Source: a bacterium BMS3Abin02 (lineage in GTDB: Bacteria; Actinomycetota; Acidimicrobiia; Spongiisociales; UBA4744). From it: DNA of 51,836 nucleotides. Shown here piece after piece: positions 25,170 to 32,478 of the stretch. Where the stretch lies: the NCBI GenBank assembly GCA_002897675.1, contig BDSU01000042.1, positions 1-51,836 of the forward strand, written 5' to 3'. The translations under genes were made by a program, and so were the position numbers. The notes beneath the pieces are model-generated. The model did not search any database. It saw nothing but the letters and a program-made list of their open reading frames with translations, and was not told where the DNA came from. Numbering within the stretch: position 1 is the stretch's first letter; each line of letters begins with the position of its first letter.

Positions 25170-26351
25170 ATGGGTGCCGTGGTCACCGGAATCGCCAGAA
25201 CACCACAGGGTAGGTTCGCGGGAGTATTCAAGCCGCTCAAGGCAGTCCAGCTCGGCGCCGTCGCGATGCAAGGTGCGCTGGATCGGTCCGGACTCGCCCC
25301 GGAACGCATCGAGGAGGTGATCTTCGGCCAGGTGCTCCAAGCAGGAGAAGGTCAGATCACCGCGCGACAGGCCGCCGTCCAAGCCGGAGTTCCCATGACC
25401 GTTCCGGCCGTGACGATCAACAAGGTGTGCCTGTCGGGAATGACATCCATCGCCATGGCAGACCGATCGATCCGTCTCGGCGAGTCCAGCTTCGTGTTGG
25501 CAGGAGGCATGGAGTCCATGACGAACACGCCCTACATCGCTCCCAAGGCCCGGTGGGGAGCCCGGATGGGCGATGTGCAACTCATCGACGCCATGCTGCA
25601 CGATGGCCTCTGGTGTAGCTTCGATCATTGCATCATGGGCGAATCCGCCGATCGTAAGAGTGCGCAGTTGGGCATCGATCGCGAAGAGCAGGACCAATGG
25701 GCGTTCAACAGCCACAAACGGGCCCAGGCAGCCACGGAGTCCGGCGCGTTCGCCGACGAAATCGTCCCGGTCGAAGTGCCACGGCGCAAAGCCGACCCGG
25801 TCGTCGTCGCCATAGACGAAGGCATCCGCCCGGACACGACGATGGAGAGCCTCGCAAGGCTCCGGCCGGCTTTCTCGGATGACGGAACGGCGACAGCCGG
25901 CAACGCCTCCCAGATCACCGATGGAGCGGCCGCCGTCGTTGTCGCAGATCGCGCTGCTGCAGAAGCCGAAGGACTGCCGATCCTTGCCGAGATCCTGTCC
26001 TATGGCCAGATCGGAGGTGCAGACGCCACGCTTCAGGAACGTCCGGCCGAGGCGATCGCACTTGCCTTGAAGAAAGCAGGCATGGACGCAGCGGATCTCG
26101 AACTCGTAGAGATCAACGAAGCGTTTGCTTCGGTCGCCGTCTGGTCTGCCCGCATGCTCGACCTCGACCCGGAGAAGGTCAACGTCAACGGTGGTGCGGT
26201 GGCTCTGGGACATCCACTCGGCGCATCCGGTGCCCGTATCACGGTGACCCTGATCAACGCCCTCCGCAAACGGGGAGGCGGCATCGGCGCGGCGGCGCTC
26301 TGTGGTGGTGGCGGCCAAGGCGATGCCCTGATTCTGGAGGTGTTTGTATGA
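25170..26351 (+). CDS. Acetyl-CoA acetyltransferase (thiolase)
   Basis: A 393-residue thiolase. The nucleophile is Cys87 in TINKVCLSGMTSIA, His348 lies in GHPLGASGARI, and the second active-site Cys378 is in CGGGGQGDA. NEAFAS and GGMESMTNTPY are also typical. The clear AAAGGAG (25157-25163) selects the ATG at 25170 over an upstream ATG, and TACGAT at 25137-25142 is a good -10. A biosynthetic or beta-oxidation role cannot be decided from sequence alone; length and motifs fit the acetoacetyl-CoA group (AtoB/PhaA-like). The stop codon overlaps the start of glpX. Confidence 0.93.
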   Translation: MGAVVTGIARTPQGRFAGVFKPLKAVQLGAVAMQGALDRSGLAPERIEEVIFGQVLQAGEGQITARQAAVQAGVPMTVPAVTINKVCLSGMTSIAMADRSIRLGESSFVLAGGMESMTNTPYIAPKARWGARMGDVQLIDAMLHDGLWCSFDHCIMGESADRKSAQLGIDREEQDQWAFNSHKRAQAATESGAFADEIVPVEVPRRKADPVVVAIDEGIRPDTTMESLARLRPAFSDDGTATAGNASQITDGAAAVVVADRAAAEAEGLPILAEILSYGQIGGADATLQERPAEAIALALKKAGMDAADLELVEINEAFASVAVWSARMLDLDPEKVNVNGGAVALGHPLGASGARITVTLINALRKRGGGIGAAALCGGGGQGDALILEVFV

Positions 26352-27337
26352 TGCCGGAAGCGCCCGATCACAATCTCGCACTTGATCTCGTACGTGTCAC
26401 CGAAGTGGCCGCGATGGCCGCTGCACGGTGGCAAGGCAGAGGAAACAAGGAAAACGCGGACCAGGCCGCCGTGGACGGGATGCGCGCCGTCCTCTCGACC
26501 GTGGCTATCGACGGAACGATCATCATCGGCGAAGGCGAGAAAGACAACGCCCCAATGTTGTTCAACGGAGAGCGCGTCGGCTCTGGACAAGGTCTGCGAG
26601 TCGACGTCGCCGTGGACCCCGTCGATGGCACGACATTGACCGCGGAGGGCATGCCCGGAGCGCTTGCCGTGATCACGGTCGCTGAGGCCGGTTCGATGTA
26701 TGCGCCGGGAAGCCTCGTGTACATGGACAAGATTGCCGTCGGCCCTGCCGCCGCAGGCTCAATCGACCTGGATGCCCCGGTCGCCCATAATCTGCGCCAA
26801 GTCGCCCGCGCACTGGGTAAGGACATCAACGACCTCACCGCGATCATCCTCGATCGCCCACGAAACAAGAAGTATGTGGACGCTGTGCGCTCCGCCGGGG
26901 CGCGCATTCGACTGATTCGCGACGGCGACGTCTCCGCAGCCATCTCGACGGCCGAAGTGGATTCAGGCATCGACATCCTGCTCGGCATCGGCGGGTCTCC
27001 GGAAGCGGTGATCGCTGCGGGGGCACTGACCTGCCTCGACGGCGAAATGCAGTGCAGACTCTGGCCGCGAGACGACACCGAGCGCGAGTACGCCTTGGAG
27101 AACGGGCTCGATCTCGACGTCGTCTTGACGACACGAGACCTGGTCGACTCCGAGAACGTCTTCTTTGCGGCAACGGGGGTCACCGGCGGCGAACTCCTGG
27201 ACGGTGTGACGTTCTACGCGGACGGTGCGGAGACCCATTCGGTGGTCATGCGTTCGAAGACCGGCGCCGTCCGTTACGTCGACACACGGCACAATCTCAA
27301 GAAGCTGGAGCGCATCAGCAGCGTCCCTCTGAGCTGA
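26348..27337 (+). CDS. glpX: Fructose-1,6-bisphosphatase class II
   Basis: A 329-residue GlpX-type fructose-1,6-bisphosphatase, the gluconeogenic phosphatase of actinobacteria. It has the lithium-sensitive phosphatase motifs IIGEGEKDNAPM (residues 60-70), VAVDPVDGTTLTAEG (88-101) and [35 protein letters not shown]. The ATG overlaps the thiolase stop by 4 nt (ATGA), so the two are coupled although their pathways are distinct. With pckA it completes two irreversible steps of gluconeogenesis in this window. It ends 220 bp before a repeat-rich gap. Confidence 0.96.
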   Translation: MMPEAPDHNLALDLVRVTEVAAMAAARWQGRGNKENADQAAVDGMRAVLSTVAIDGTIIIGEGEKDNAPMLFNGERVGSGQGLRVDVAVDPVDGTTLTAEGMPGALAVITVAEAGSMYAPGSLVYMDKIAVGPAAAGSIDLDAPVAHNLRQVARALGKDINDLTAIILDRPRNKKYVDAVRSAGARIRLIRDGDVSAAISTAEVDSGIDILLGIGGSPEAVIAAGALTCLDGEMQCRLWPRDDTEREYALENGLDLDVVLTTRDLVDSENVFFAATGVTGGELLDGVTFYADGAETHSVVMRSKTGAVRYVDTRHNLKKLERISSVPLS

Positions 27338-27403
27338 CAGGCATCCAAGTCTCTACTCCCCCTCGACGACAAGCGGGTGCAGAAGCTTGGCGAACCCCCC
27401 TCT

Positions 27404-27474
27404 CTGCTTCCCCCTTCTCCCCCGTTCTTGCGTGGGCTGGCTGCCTATAGCGCGGGGCGGTTTCAAGCGGTGCT
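27404..27474 (-). repeat. G-rich dispersed repeat, copy B
   Basis: This is the inverted relative of 12749-12819. On the minus strand it reads GCTTGAAACCGCCCCGCGC, TATAGGCAGCCAGCCCACGC and AAGAACGGGGGAGAAGGGGG. It fills most of the space after glpX. Confidence 0.6.
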
Positions 27475-27525
27475 CTCACGCAAGAAGGGTTGGGTGCTCC
27501 TTCGTTCAGACGCCCCCGCCCCGGC

Positions 27526-27560
27526 ATCGACACCCCGAAAGTTACTGGCCGAGGCACTAG
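27526..27560 (+). repeat. Promoter-type repeat copy with CGAGGCACTAG end
   Basis: ATCGACACCCCGAAAGTTAC followed by TGGCCGAGGCACTAG. The last 11 nt are the box also seen at 12859, 16751 and 23221 (complement). Here it does not lead into a gene on its own strand; the complement of its CTA is the stop codon of the HAD gene on the other strand. Confidence 0.6.
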
Positions 27561-28201
27561 ATCGCGCCGCCGACCTCGAGGGCTCCAACGAGTGTCGACG
27601 CGGTCGCCACTCCAGTCGCTCGGATCCGCTCCTGCGGGAACGTCCCACGGTCATACAGCACACATCTGGTACCGACAGCCACGGCCGCCTCGACATCGTC
27701 CAGAGCGTCGCCGATCATGAGCACTCCCCCAACGTCCACGCTGTCCCCGAGAGCCTGGAGGTGGCCCTCGAGGAAGACCTGCTTGCGGGCTCCTCGCTCT
27801 CCTCGAAGCCCTTCGACACGGTTCATGAATGATCCGATGTCGAACCGTTCGACCATGGTCACCAGGTCATCGTGCCAAAGCATCGAAAGGAGCGATTGCG
27901 TGTGGCCGGCTCTCCTCACGCCGTCCAGTGCCTCGATGGCGTCGGGTGCGAGCCGCATCTTCGGGAGCAGGTCCCGATAGGCAACGTGGAAGACATCGTC
28001 GATCAGACGCCATTCATCATCGGGAACCACCCTTCCGAGCAGCGACTCATAGAAACGACGTACGGGGCGCTGGTAGTGCGCCCCGTACTCTCGGATGGTG
28101 ATCGACGGCTCACCGATCTCTCCCAGTGTCACATTCACCGCATCGACGACCTGTGTCAGATCGTCGAGCAGCGTTCCATTCCAATCCCAAACGATGTGCA
28201 C
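27557..28201 (-). CDS. HAD-superfamily hydrolase (phosphoglycolate phosphatase-like)
   Basis: A 214-residue haloacid dehalogenase-type phosphatase. Motif I is VWDWNGTLLDD, with Asp7 as nucleophile and a Trp at the second position; motif II is in SLLSMLWHD, and motif III/IV is GARKQVFLEG and MIGDALDDVEAAVAVG. A helical cap lies between residues 20 and 85. Substrate is unknown; phosphoglycolate or another small phosphate ester is likely. I chose the GTG at 28201, as the open frame upstream has no family similarity and TAGGGT lies 7 nt before the GTG, consistent with a leaderless start. Its stop codon lies inside a dispersed repeat. Confidence 0.85.
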   Translation of the reverse strand: MHIVWDWNGTLLDDLTQVVDAVNVTLGEIGEPSITIREYGAHYQRPVRRFYESLLGRVVPDDEWRLIDDVFHVAYRDLLPKMRLAPDAIEALDGVRRAGHTQSLLSMLWHDDLVTMVERFDIGSFMNRVEGLRGERGARKQVFLEGHLQALGDSVDVGGVLMIGDALDDVEAAVAVGTRCVLYDRGTFPQERIRATGVATASTLVGALEVGGAI

Positions 28202-28208
28202 CGTTGAG

Positions 28209-28214
28209 ACCCTA
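28209..28214 (-). promoter_or_regulatory. -10 hexamer TAGGGT for HAD gene (leaderless)
   Basis: The complement of 28209-28214 reads TAGGGT, 7 nt before GTG 28201. It lies at the left arm of a long inverted repeat (28211-28339). Confidence 0.5.
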
Positions 28215-28339
28215 GGTGACTGGTGTCGAATGGGCGTCTCGTGAGAATCGGCGCCCACTGTCCGCGAGAATGCGCTGGTCAGAGGCACGCGCGATCGTGA
28301 CTCTGCGTGGGATTTTGAGAAAAACACCAGCCACCTAGG
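28211..28339. repeat. Inverted repeat with 16-nt arms bounding about 97 bp
   Basis: Left arm CCTAGGTGACTGGTGT (28211-28226) pairs with right arm ACACCAGCCACCTAGG (28324-28339) at 15 of 16 positions. The spacer has no open frame. The layout resembles a small non-autonomous element or a pair of opposed operator/promoter sites; the left arm includes the -10 of the HAD gene. Confidence 0.65.
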
Positions 28340-28412
28340 GGCCCACCGAGCAACGCGTCGCACGCATCTCGACGATTCAGCATCACTCGGCAGACTCCCG
28401 GAGCCCTATCGA

Positions 28413-28706
28413 CTATTCGGCGACGCGACGGCGAAGTCCGGTGGACGGCTTGAAGTAGGCGTACTTCGTCGCGGCGATCATGATCTCTTCACCGGTGGCA
28501 GGATTGCGGCCTTTGCGGGCGGAACGGCTGCGCGTCCCGAACTTGCCGAAGCCTGCGATCTCGACCTTCCTGCCGGCGTCCAACTCGACAGCGATGATGC
28601 CTTCGCCCGGCTTTGTGGAGAAGATCTCTTCGATCACTTCTGCGGCTTTTGTCTTCGTCAAGCCGGTCTTCTGGGCCAGCTTGTCGGCCATTTCCTTCTT
28701 GTTCAT
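28413..28706 (-). CDS. hup: HU-family DNA-binding protein
   Basis: A 97-residue histone-like HU protein. It starts NKKEMADKLAQKTGLTKTKA and has the dimerisation helix, the strand KVEIAGFGKFGTRSRSARKG and the DNA-binding arm RNPATGEEIMIAATKYAYFK, ending in RRRVAE. It lacks the long Lys/Ala-rich C-terminal tail of mycobacterial and streptomycete HU. The ATG at 28706 has GGGAGA upstream; a longer frame to 28748 lacks family residues. It should bend DNA without sequence preference and compact the nucleoid. Confidence 0.95.
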   Translation of the reverse strand: MNKKEMADKLAQKTGLTKTKAAEVIEEIFSTKPGEGIIAVELDAGRKVEIAGFGKFGTRSRSARKGRNPATGEEIMIAATKYAYFKPSTGLRRRVAE

Positions 28707-28822
28707 GAGTTCTCCCTCGTTCACGCACCGGAAGTTTCCAGCGCTCATTCTCCGAACGTCGCGTCCGACGACACCCGAAACCTACCCTGTTTCGTTGACT
28801 TTGTGGGGGATTGTGTCGTCCC

Positions 28823-29416
28823 CTACATCTCCCGTCTGCCCAGCAACGCTCGCCCAAGCGTGAGCTCGTCGGCGTAGTCGAGATCTCCACCGACGGGGAG
28901 ACCACTCGCGAGACGGGTCACCTGTACCCCCAGCGGCTTCAGCTCCCTTGCCAGATACATGGCAGTCGTGTCGCCTTCCACCGTCGGGTTGGTGGCCATG
29001 ATCACCTCCTGGATCCCTTCGTCGGCGATCCGCTCCATGAGCTCGGCGATATGGAGCTGATCGGGCCCGATCCCTGCAATCGGTGAGAACGAACCGCCGA
29101 GCACGTGGTAGCGTCCCCGGAATTCCTGCGTCCGCTCGATGACAACGATGTCTTGGGGACGTTCGACAACGCACACGAGTGAACCATCACGCCGAGAGTC
29201 CCGGCAGATGCCGCACTCATCGTCGGCAGCGACGTTGAAGCAGCGGCGACATGCCTGCACCTGTGTGCGCATGTCGATGATCGACTGTGCAAGTCGGCGA
29301 GCATCGGTCTCTTCGACACCCATCAGATGGAATGCCAGTCGTTGGGCCGATTTCCTCCCGATTCCCGGCAACCGGGTGAGTTCGTCTATGACGCGTTGGA
29401 CGGGAGCCGCGAACAT
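28823..29416 (-). CDS. recR: Recombination protein RecR
   Basis: A 197-residue RecR. The helix-hairpin-helix LTRLPGIGRKSAQRLAFHLM, the zinc finger Cys56/Cys59/Cys68/Cys71 and the Toprim domain (VVERPQDIVVIERT, then GGSFSPIAGIGPDQLHI) and the C-terminal Walker-like LASGLPVGGDLDYADE with ALLGRR are all present. With RecO and RecF it loads RecA at gaps. The start overlaps the ybaB stop by one base (TGATG at 29414-29418), giving the very widespread dnaX-ybaB-recR order. Confidence 0.97.
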   Translation of the reverse strand: MFAAPVQRVIDELTRLPGIGRKSAQRLAFHLMGVEETDARRLAQSIIDMRTQVQACRRCFNVAADDECGICRDSRRDGSLVCVVERPQDIVVIERTQEFRGRYHVLGGSFSPIAGIGPDQLHIAELMERIADEGIQEVIMATNPTVEGDTTAMYLARELKPLGVQVTRLASGLPVGGDLDYADELTLGRALLGRREM

Positions 29417-29736
29417 CAGCCGAGGAGGTCTCCAAGACCTCCGGTGACGGAGCCCATCTGTTGCTCGGCAGCGCCCGATGCTGCCCCAAGTGCCTGGTTG
29501 ACGGCTGCAACGACAAGGTCGCCGAGCATTTCCGGATCCTCGGGGTCGATCACCGACGGGTCGATGTCGACGGAGACGATCGAACCGCCGCCGGTGACGG
29601 TGGCCTTCACCACGCCGCCGCCGGCCGATCCTTCGAACTCGGTCTCGGCAAGTTCCTGCTGCACGGAGGCCATCCGTTCCTGCATCTGCTGCGCCTGCTG
29701 CATCAGCTTGCGCATGTCTTGTGGTCGCATTCCCAT
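29416..29736 (-). CDS. YbaB/EbfC nucleoid-associated protein
   Basis: A 106-residue DNA-binding protein. It has the helix RPQDMRKLMQQAQQMQERMA, the beta-rich core EFEGSAGGGVVKATVTGGGS and VSVDIDPSVIDPEDPEML, then LVVAAVNQAL. Translation may start at ATG 29736 or ATG 29730. The first is 7 nt after TACCCT (complement of 29744-29749) with no ribosome site, so it can be read from a leaderless transcript that starts at the very end of dnaX as well as from the dnaX transcript. Confidence 0.94.
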   Translation of the reverse strand: MGMRPQDMRKLMQQAQQMQERMASVQQELAETEFEGSAGGGVVKATVTGGGSIVSVDIDPSVIDPEDPEMLGDLVVAAVNQALGAASGAAEQQMGSVTGGLGDLLG

Positions 29737-29743
29737 GGGCACC

Positions 29744-29749
29744 AGGGTA
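29744..29749 (-). promoter_or_regulatory. Candidate internal -10 TACCCT for ybaB-recR
   Basis: TACCCT on the minus strand lies right after the dnaX stop codon (29750-29752) and 7 nt before the ybaB ATG, the same spacing as other leaderless starts here. Confidence 0.45.
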
Positions 29750-31507
29750 TCAGTCCCTGGGGATGTCCTCGATGACCTGCCCGCCCAGCAGACCCTCAAC
29801 GAGCGCTCCCGGATCTGCGTCGGCGGGAGCCTCGACCAGTTGATCCTTGTCCGGGACGCGTTGATCGCTCGCGTCGGCCGGCGCAACGGCGCTCGACCGG
29901 AAGACGATCTGGACCGATCCTCCGAGTAGTTCGCTCGCTCGAGCCGCGACGATTCCGGCTATGTGCGGATCGCTGTTGATCTGCGCGAGATGAAAACCGA
30001 GATGTTCAGGAAGCACGAGCACGACCGTCGACCCTTCCACATGCCCGGGGCTTGCCTCGCGGAACATCGCGAGTCGTCGCGGACCCAACTCGTCTCGAAC
30101 GGCGCCGACCAATGCCGGCCACACCGTCTCGAACTGCTCGATCGTCAGCCCCTCGACGAGAGGCATGGTCGGCGTGTCGAGCTGCTCCTCATGGCTCTCG
30201 ACCGGTACCGTCTCGGCGTCTCGAGGCTCGACGGTCGGTACCGACTCGGCTTTTCGCGTCTGCTCCGTCGTCGCCTCCGAGACATCGGCCTCTCTCGCCG
30301 GCGACGAAGGGACCGCCGGCGACCGGGAAGGTCGAGGCGCCGTCTGCTGGATACGCCTGACTTGCTGTTCGACCCTATCCATCCGAGCTGCGAAAGAGGC
30401 GACATCGACGCTCGTTTCCGGTCGTGTCAGCTTGAGCAATGCCAACTCCACCATGAGTCTCTCTTCACGACCTTCTCTGAGCCTCAGGAGTGCTTCGCTG
30501 AGATGGTCGACCGCACGCAGCACCTCTTGTGGAGGCAACTCGTGAGCCACCTTCCGCCACTCGTCCAGTGTGGTTTCCGGTTCGTCGGCCACCTCGGCGA
30601 GGTTGGGGGCGTAGTGGGCGAGGAACACGCCACGGAAGTAGCCGAGGGCCTCGGACACGAATCGTCTCAGGTCGACACCCTGGGACGAGAGTTCCGCCAC
30701 GAGTTCGAGCGCCGCCTTCGCATCCTGGCTCGTGATGGCCGACGAGAGCCGAGAGAAAGCCTCACCATCTGCGAGACCCAAAGCCCGGTTCACGCCCTGG
30801 ACTTGCACCCTTCCTTCGCCGAGTGCAGCGACCTGTTCCAGCAGGCTGAGAGCGTCGCGAACCGAACCTCTCGCGCGACGAGCGACGGCCGCCAGGGCGA
30901 GGTCCGCAGTGTCGTAGCCTTCCGAGGCACTGATGCGACGCAGATGCGCGACGAGCACGTCGACCGGCACCTGCCGGAAATCGAACCGCTGAGAGCGGCT
31001 CCGAATGGTGTCGAGCAACTTGTACGGCTCCGTCGTGGCAAGCACGAAATGGACATGCTCCGGCGGCTCTTCGAGCGTCTTCAACAGTGCATTACCCGCG
31101 GCCTTGGACAGCATGTGGGCCTCGTCGAGGATGAACACTCGCTTCGCCCCTCCGACCGACGCGACGGTCGAGACGCTCACCCGCATCTCTCTGATGTCTT
31201 CCACACTGTTGTGGGAAGCAGCGTCGAGTTCGATCACGTCGAGCGACGATCCCTCGGCGATCGCCACGCACGATAGACACTCTCCGCAAGGTTCACCCTC
31301 GGAGTTGCGATCCGGGCAGTTCAATGACTTGGCGAGCACCCTCGCGGTCGTGGTCTTTCCGGTGCCGCGCGGTCCGGCAAAGAGGTAGGCATGGGCGACA
31401 CGTCCCTCCCCGATCTCTCGCTCGAGGGTCTCGATGATGTGATCCTGGCCCACGATCTCCGAGAAGCGTTGCGGCCGGTACTTGCGGTAGAGCGCCTGGT
31501 AGTCCAC
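29750..31507 (-). CDS. dnaX: DNA polymerase III subunit gamma/tau
   Basis: A 585-residue clamp-loader ATPase. The GTG at 31507 starts the protein at DYQALYRKYRPQRFSEIVGQ, the invariant N-terminus; upstream frame is noise. Other motifs are Walker A FAGPRGTGKTTTARVLAK with Lys51, the zinc module Cys64/Cys74/Cys77/Cys80, ELDAASHNSVEDIREM, Walker B RVFILDEAHMLS and sensor/SRC TIRSRSQRFDF. Domain III is followed by a Pro/Glu/Thr-rich linker (residues about 375-450) and a C-terminal tau-like domain. I saw no A-rich slippery site, so only the full-length form is expected. TACTAT lies 8 nt before the GTG and there is no ribosome site, so the operon transcript is probably leaderless. Confidence 0.96.
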   Translation of the reverse strand: MDYQALYRKYRPQRFSEIVGQDHIIETLEREIGEGRVAHAYLFAGPRGTGKTTTARVLAKSLNCPDRNSEGEPCGECLSCVAIAEGSSLDVIELDAASHNSVEDIREMRVSVSTVASVGGAKRVFILDEAHMLSKAAGNALLKTLEEPPEHVHFVLATTEPYKLLDTIRSRSQRFDFRQVPVDVLVAHLRRISASEGYDTADLALAAVARRARGSVRDALSLLEQVAALGEGRVQVQGVNRALGLADGEAFSRLSSAITSQDAKAALELVAELSSQGVDLRRFVSEALGYFRGVFLAHYAPNLAEVADEPETTLDEWRKVAHELPPQEVLRAVDHLSEALLRLREGREERLMVELALLKLTRPETSVDVASFAARMDRVEQQVRRIQQTAPRPSRSPAVPSSPAREADVSEATTEQTRKAESVPTVEPRDAETVPVESHEEQLDTPTMPLVEGLTIEQFETVWPALVGAVRDELGPRRLAMFREASPGHVEGSTVVLVLPEHLGFHLAQINSDPHIAGIVAARASELLGGSVQIVFRSSAVAPADASDQRVPDKDQLVEAPADADPGALVEGLLGGQVIEDIPRD

Positions 31508-31515
31508 TGATGGCG

Positions 31516-31521
31516 ATAGTA
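31516..31521 (-). promoter_or_regulatory. -10 hexamer TACTAT for dnaX operon (leaderless)
   Basis: The complement of 31516-31521 is TACTAT, 8 nt before GTG 31507. No Shine-Dalgarno sequence lies in between. Confidence 0.55.
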
Positions 31522-31653
31522 GCGGGGACTGGTGACAGCGGTCAGAAAGGGGCCGACGGGCGATGGGCGACACGTGGTCGCTCGCAGTGGCGGACGTTTT
31601 CTTCCCACAAGTTCGTACCCTTGGCGGCCGATACGCTACGAAACAGGAGTTTC

Positions 31654-32478
31654 GTGAACCAGACACCAGACGCCCGCGACGCGGGCACCGGGGCCCAAGA
31701 TGCTCCATCGAACCGAACCCCTGCCGTCTGGGCACGCGGTCTCGTGCGGCGGTTCGGCAAGAGCCTGGCCGTCGACAACGTGAGCCTCTCGATCGACCGC
31801 GGGGAATTCTACGGACTTCTCGGACCGAACGGCGCCGGGAAAACCACGACGATCAAGATGATCGTGGGTCTTCTCCGGCCCACGGCAGGCACCGCGGGGA
31901 TCAACGAGTTCGAGACCTGGCGTCAGCCGATCGAGGTCAAGCGAAGAGTCGGCGTCCTCCCCGAGGAGTTCAACCTCTACGACCGCCTCACCGGGTCCGA
32001 ACTCCTGGACTTCACCGCGGCCATTCATCACATCCCAAAGAAGGATGCAGTTTCGCGCCGTCGCGAACTGCTCCACCTCCTCGACCTCGAAGACTCGGCG
32101 TCGGCGCTCATCGCCGACTACTCACGGGGGATGCGCAAGAAACTTGCGCTCGCTGCGGCGGTCATCCACGCTCCCCCGGTCCTGTTTCTCGACGAGCCGT
32201 TCGAAGGCGTCGATCCCGTCAGCGCCCGCCTCATCCGGCGGCTGCTCCAAAGCTACACGGCCCAAGGTTCGACGGTCGTGTTCTCGTCCCATGTGATGGA
32301 TCTGGTGGAACGGCTGTGCACGAGGGTCGGGATCATGCTGCACGGCAAGCTGGTGGCCGAAGCGACTCCAACTGAACTCAAGGCGCAGCATGGATCGATG
32401 GAGGACGCATTCCTTTCGGCGGTGGGAGCCGAAGACCTCGGCGAAGGACTCGAATGGTTAACCGCCTCGTCTGGCTGA
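31654..32478 (+). CDS. ABC-2 type transporter ATP-binding protein
   Basis: A 274-residue ABC ATPase. Walker A GLLGPNGAGKTTTIKMIVG, Q-loop region RRVGVLPEEFNLYDRLTG, signature YSRGMRKKLALAAAVIH (SRGMR in place of LSGGQ, common in exporter ATPases), Walker B VLFLDEPFEGVDP and H-loop VVFSSHVMD are all intact. I chose the GTG at 31654, with AGGAG at 31645-31649 and TACGCT at 31632-31637 as -10. A 25-residue N-terminal extension precedes the domain. The end overlaps the permease start by 25 nt. The pair should form an exporter whose substrate is not evident. Confidence 0.92.
   Translation: MNQTPDARDAGTGAQDAPSNRTPAVWARGLVRRFGKSLAVDNVSLSIDRGEFYGLLGPNGAGKTTTIKMIVGLLRPTAGTAGINEFETWRQPIEVKRRVGVLPEEFNLYDRLTGSELLDFTAAIHHIPKKDAVSRRRELLHLLDLEDSASALIADYSRGMRKKLALAAAVIHAPPVLFLDEPFEGVDPVSARLIRRLLQSYTAQGSTVVFSSHVMDLVERLCTRVGIMLHGKLVAEATPTELKAQHGSMEDAFLSAVGAEDLGEGLEWLTASSG

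Noticed and set aside
29963-31276. A 437-codon open frame on the plus strand opposite dnaX
   Set aside because: It is the antisense shadow of dnaX; residues are Arg/His/Leu-rich with no family pattern, as expected for high-G+C codon use.
29750-31507. Programmed frameshift in dnaX producing gamma
   Set aside because: No A-rich slippery heptamer or following stop in the shifted frame was found in the linker region.
31508-31653. Possible SRP RNA gene next to dnaX
   Set aside because: The conserved GGAAG...GCAG tetraloop region of SRP RNA is not present in this gap.
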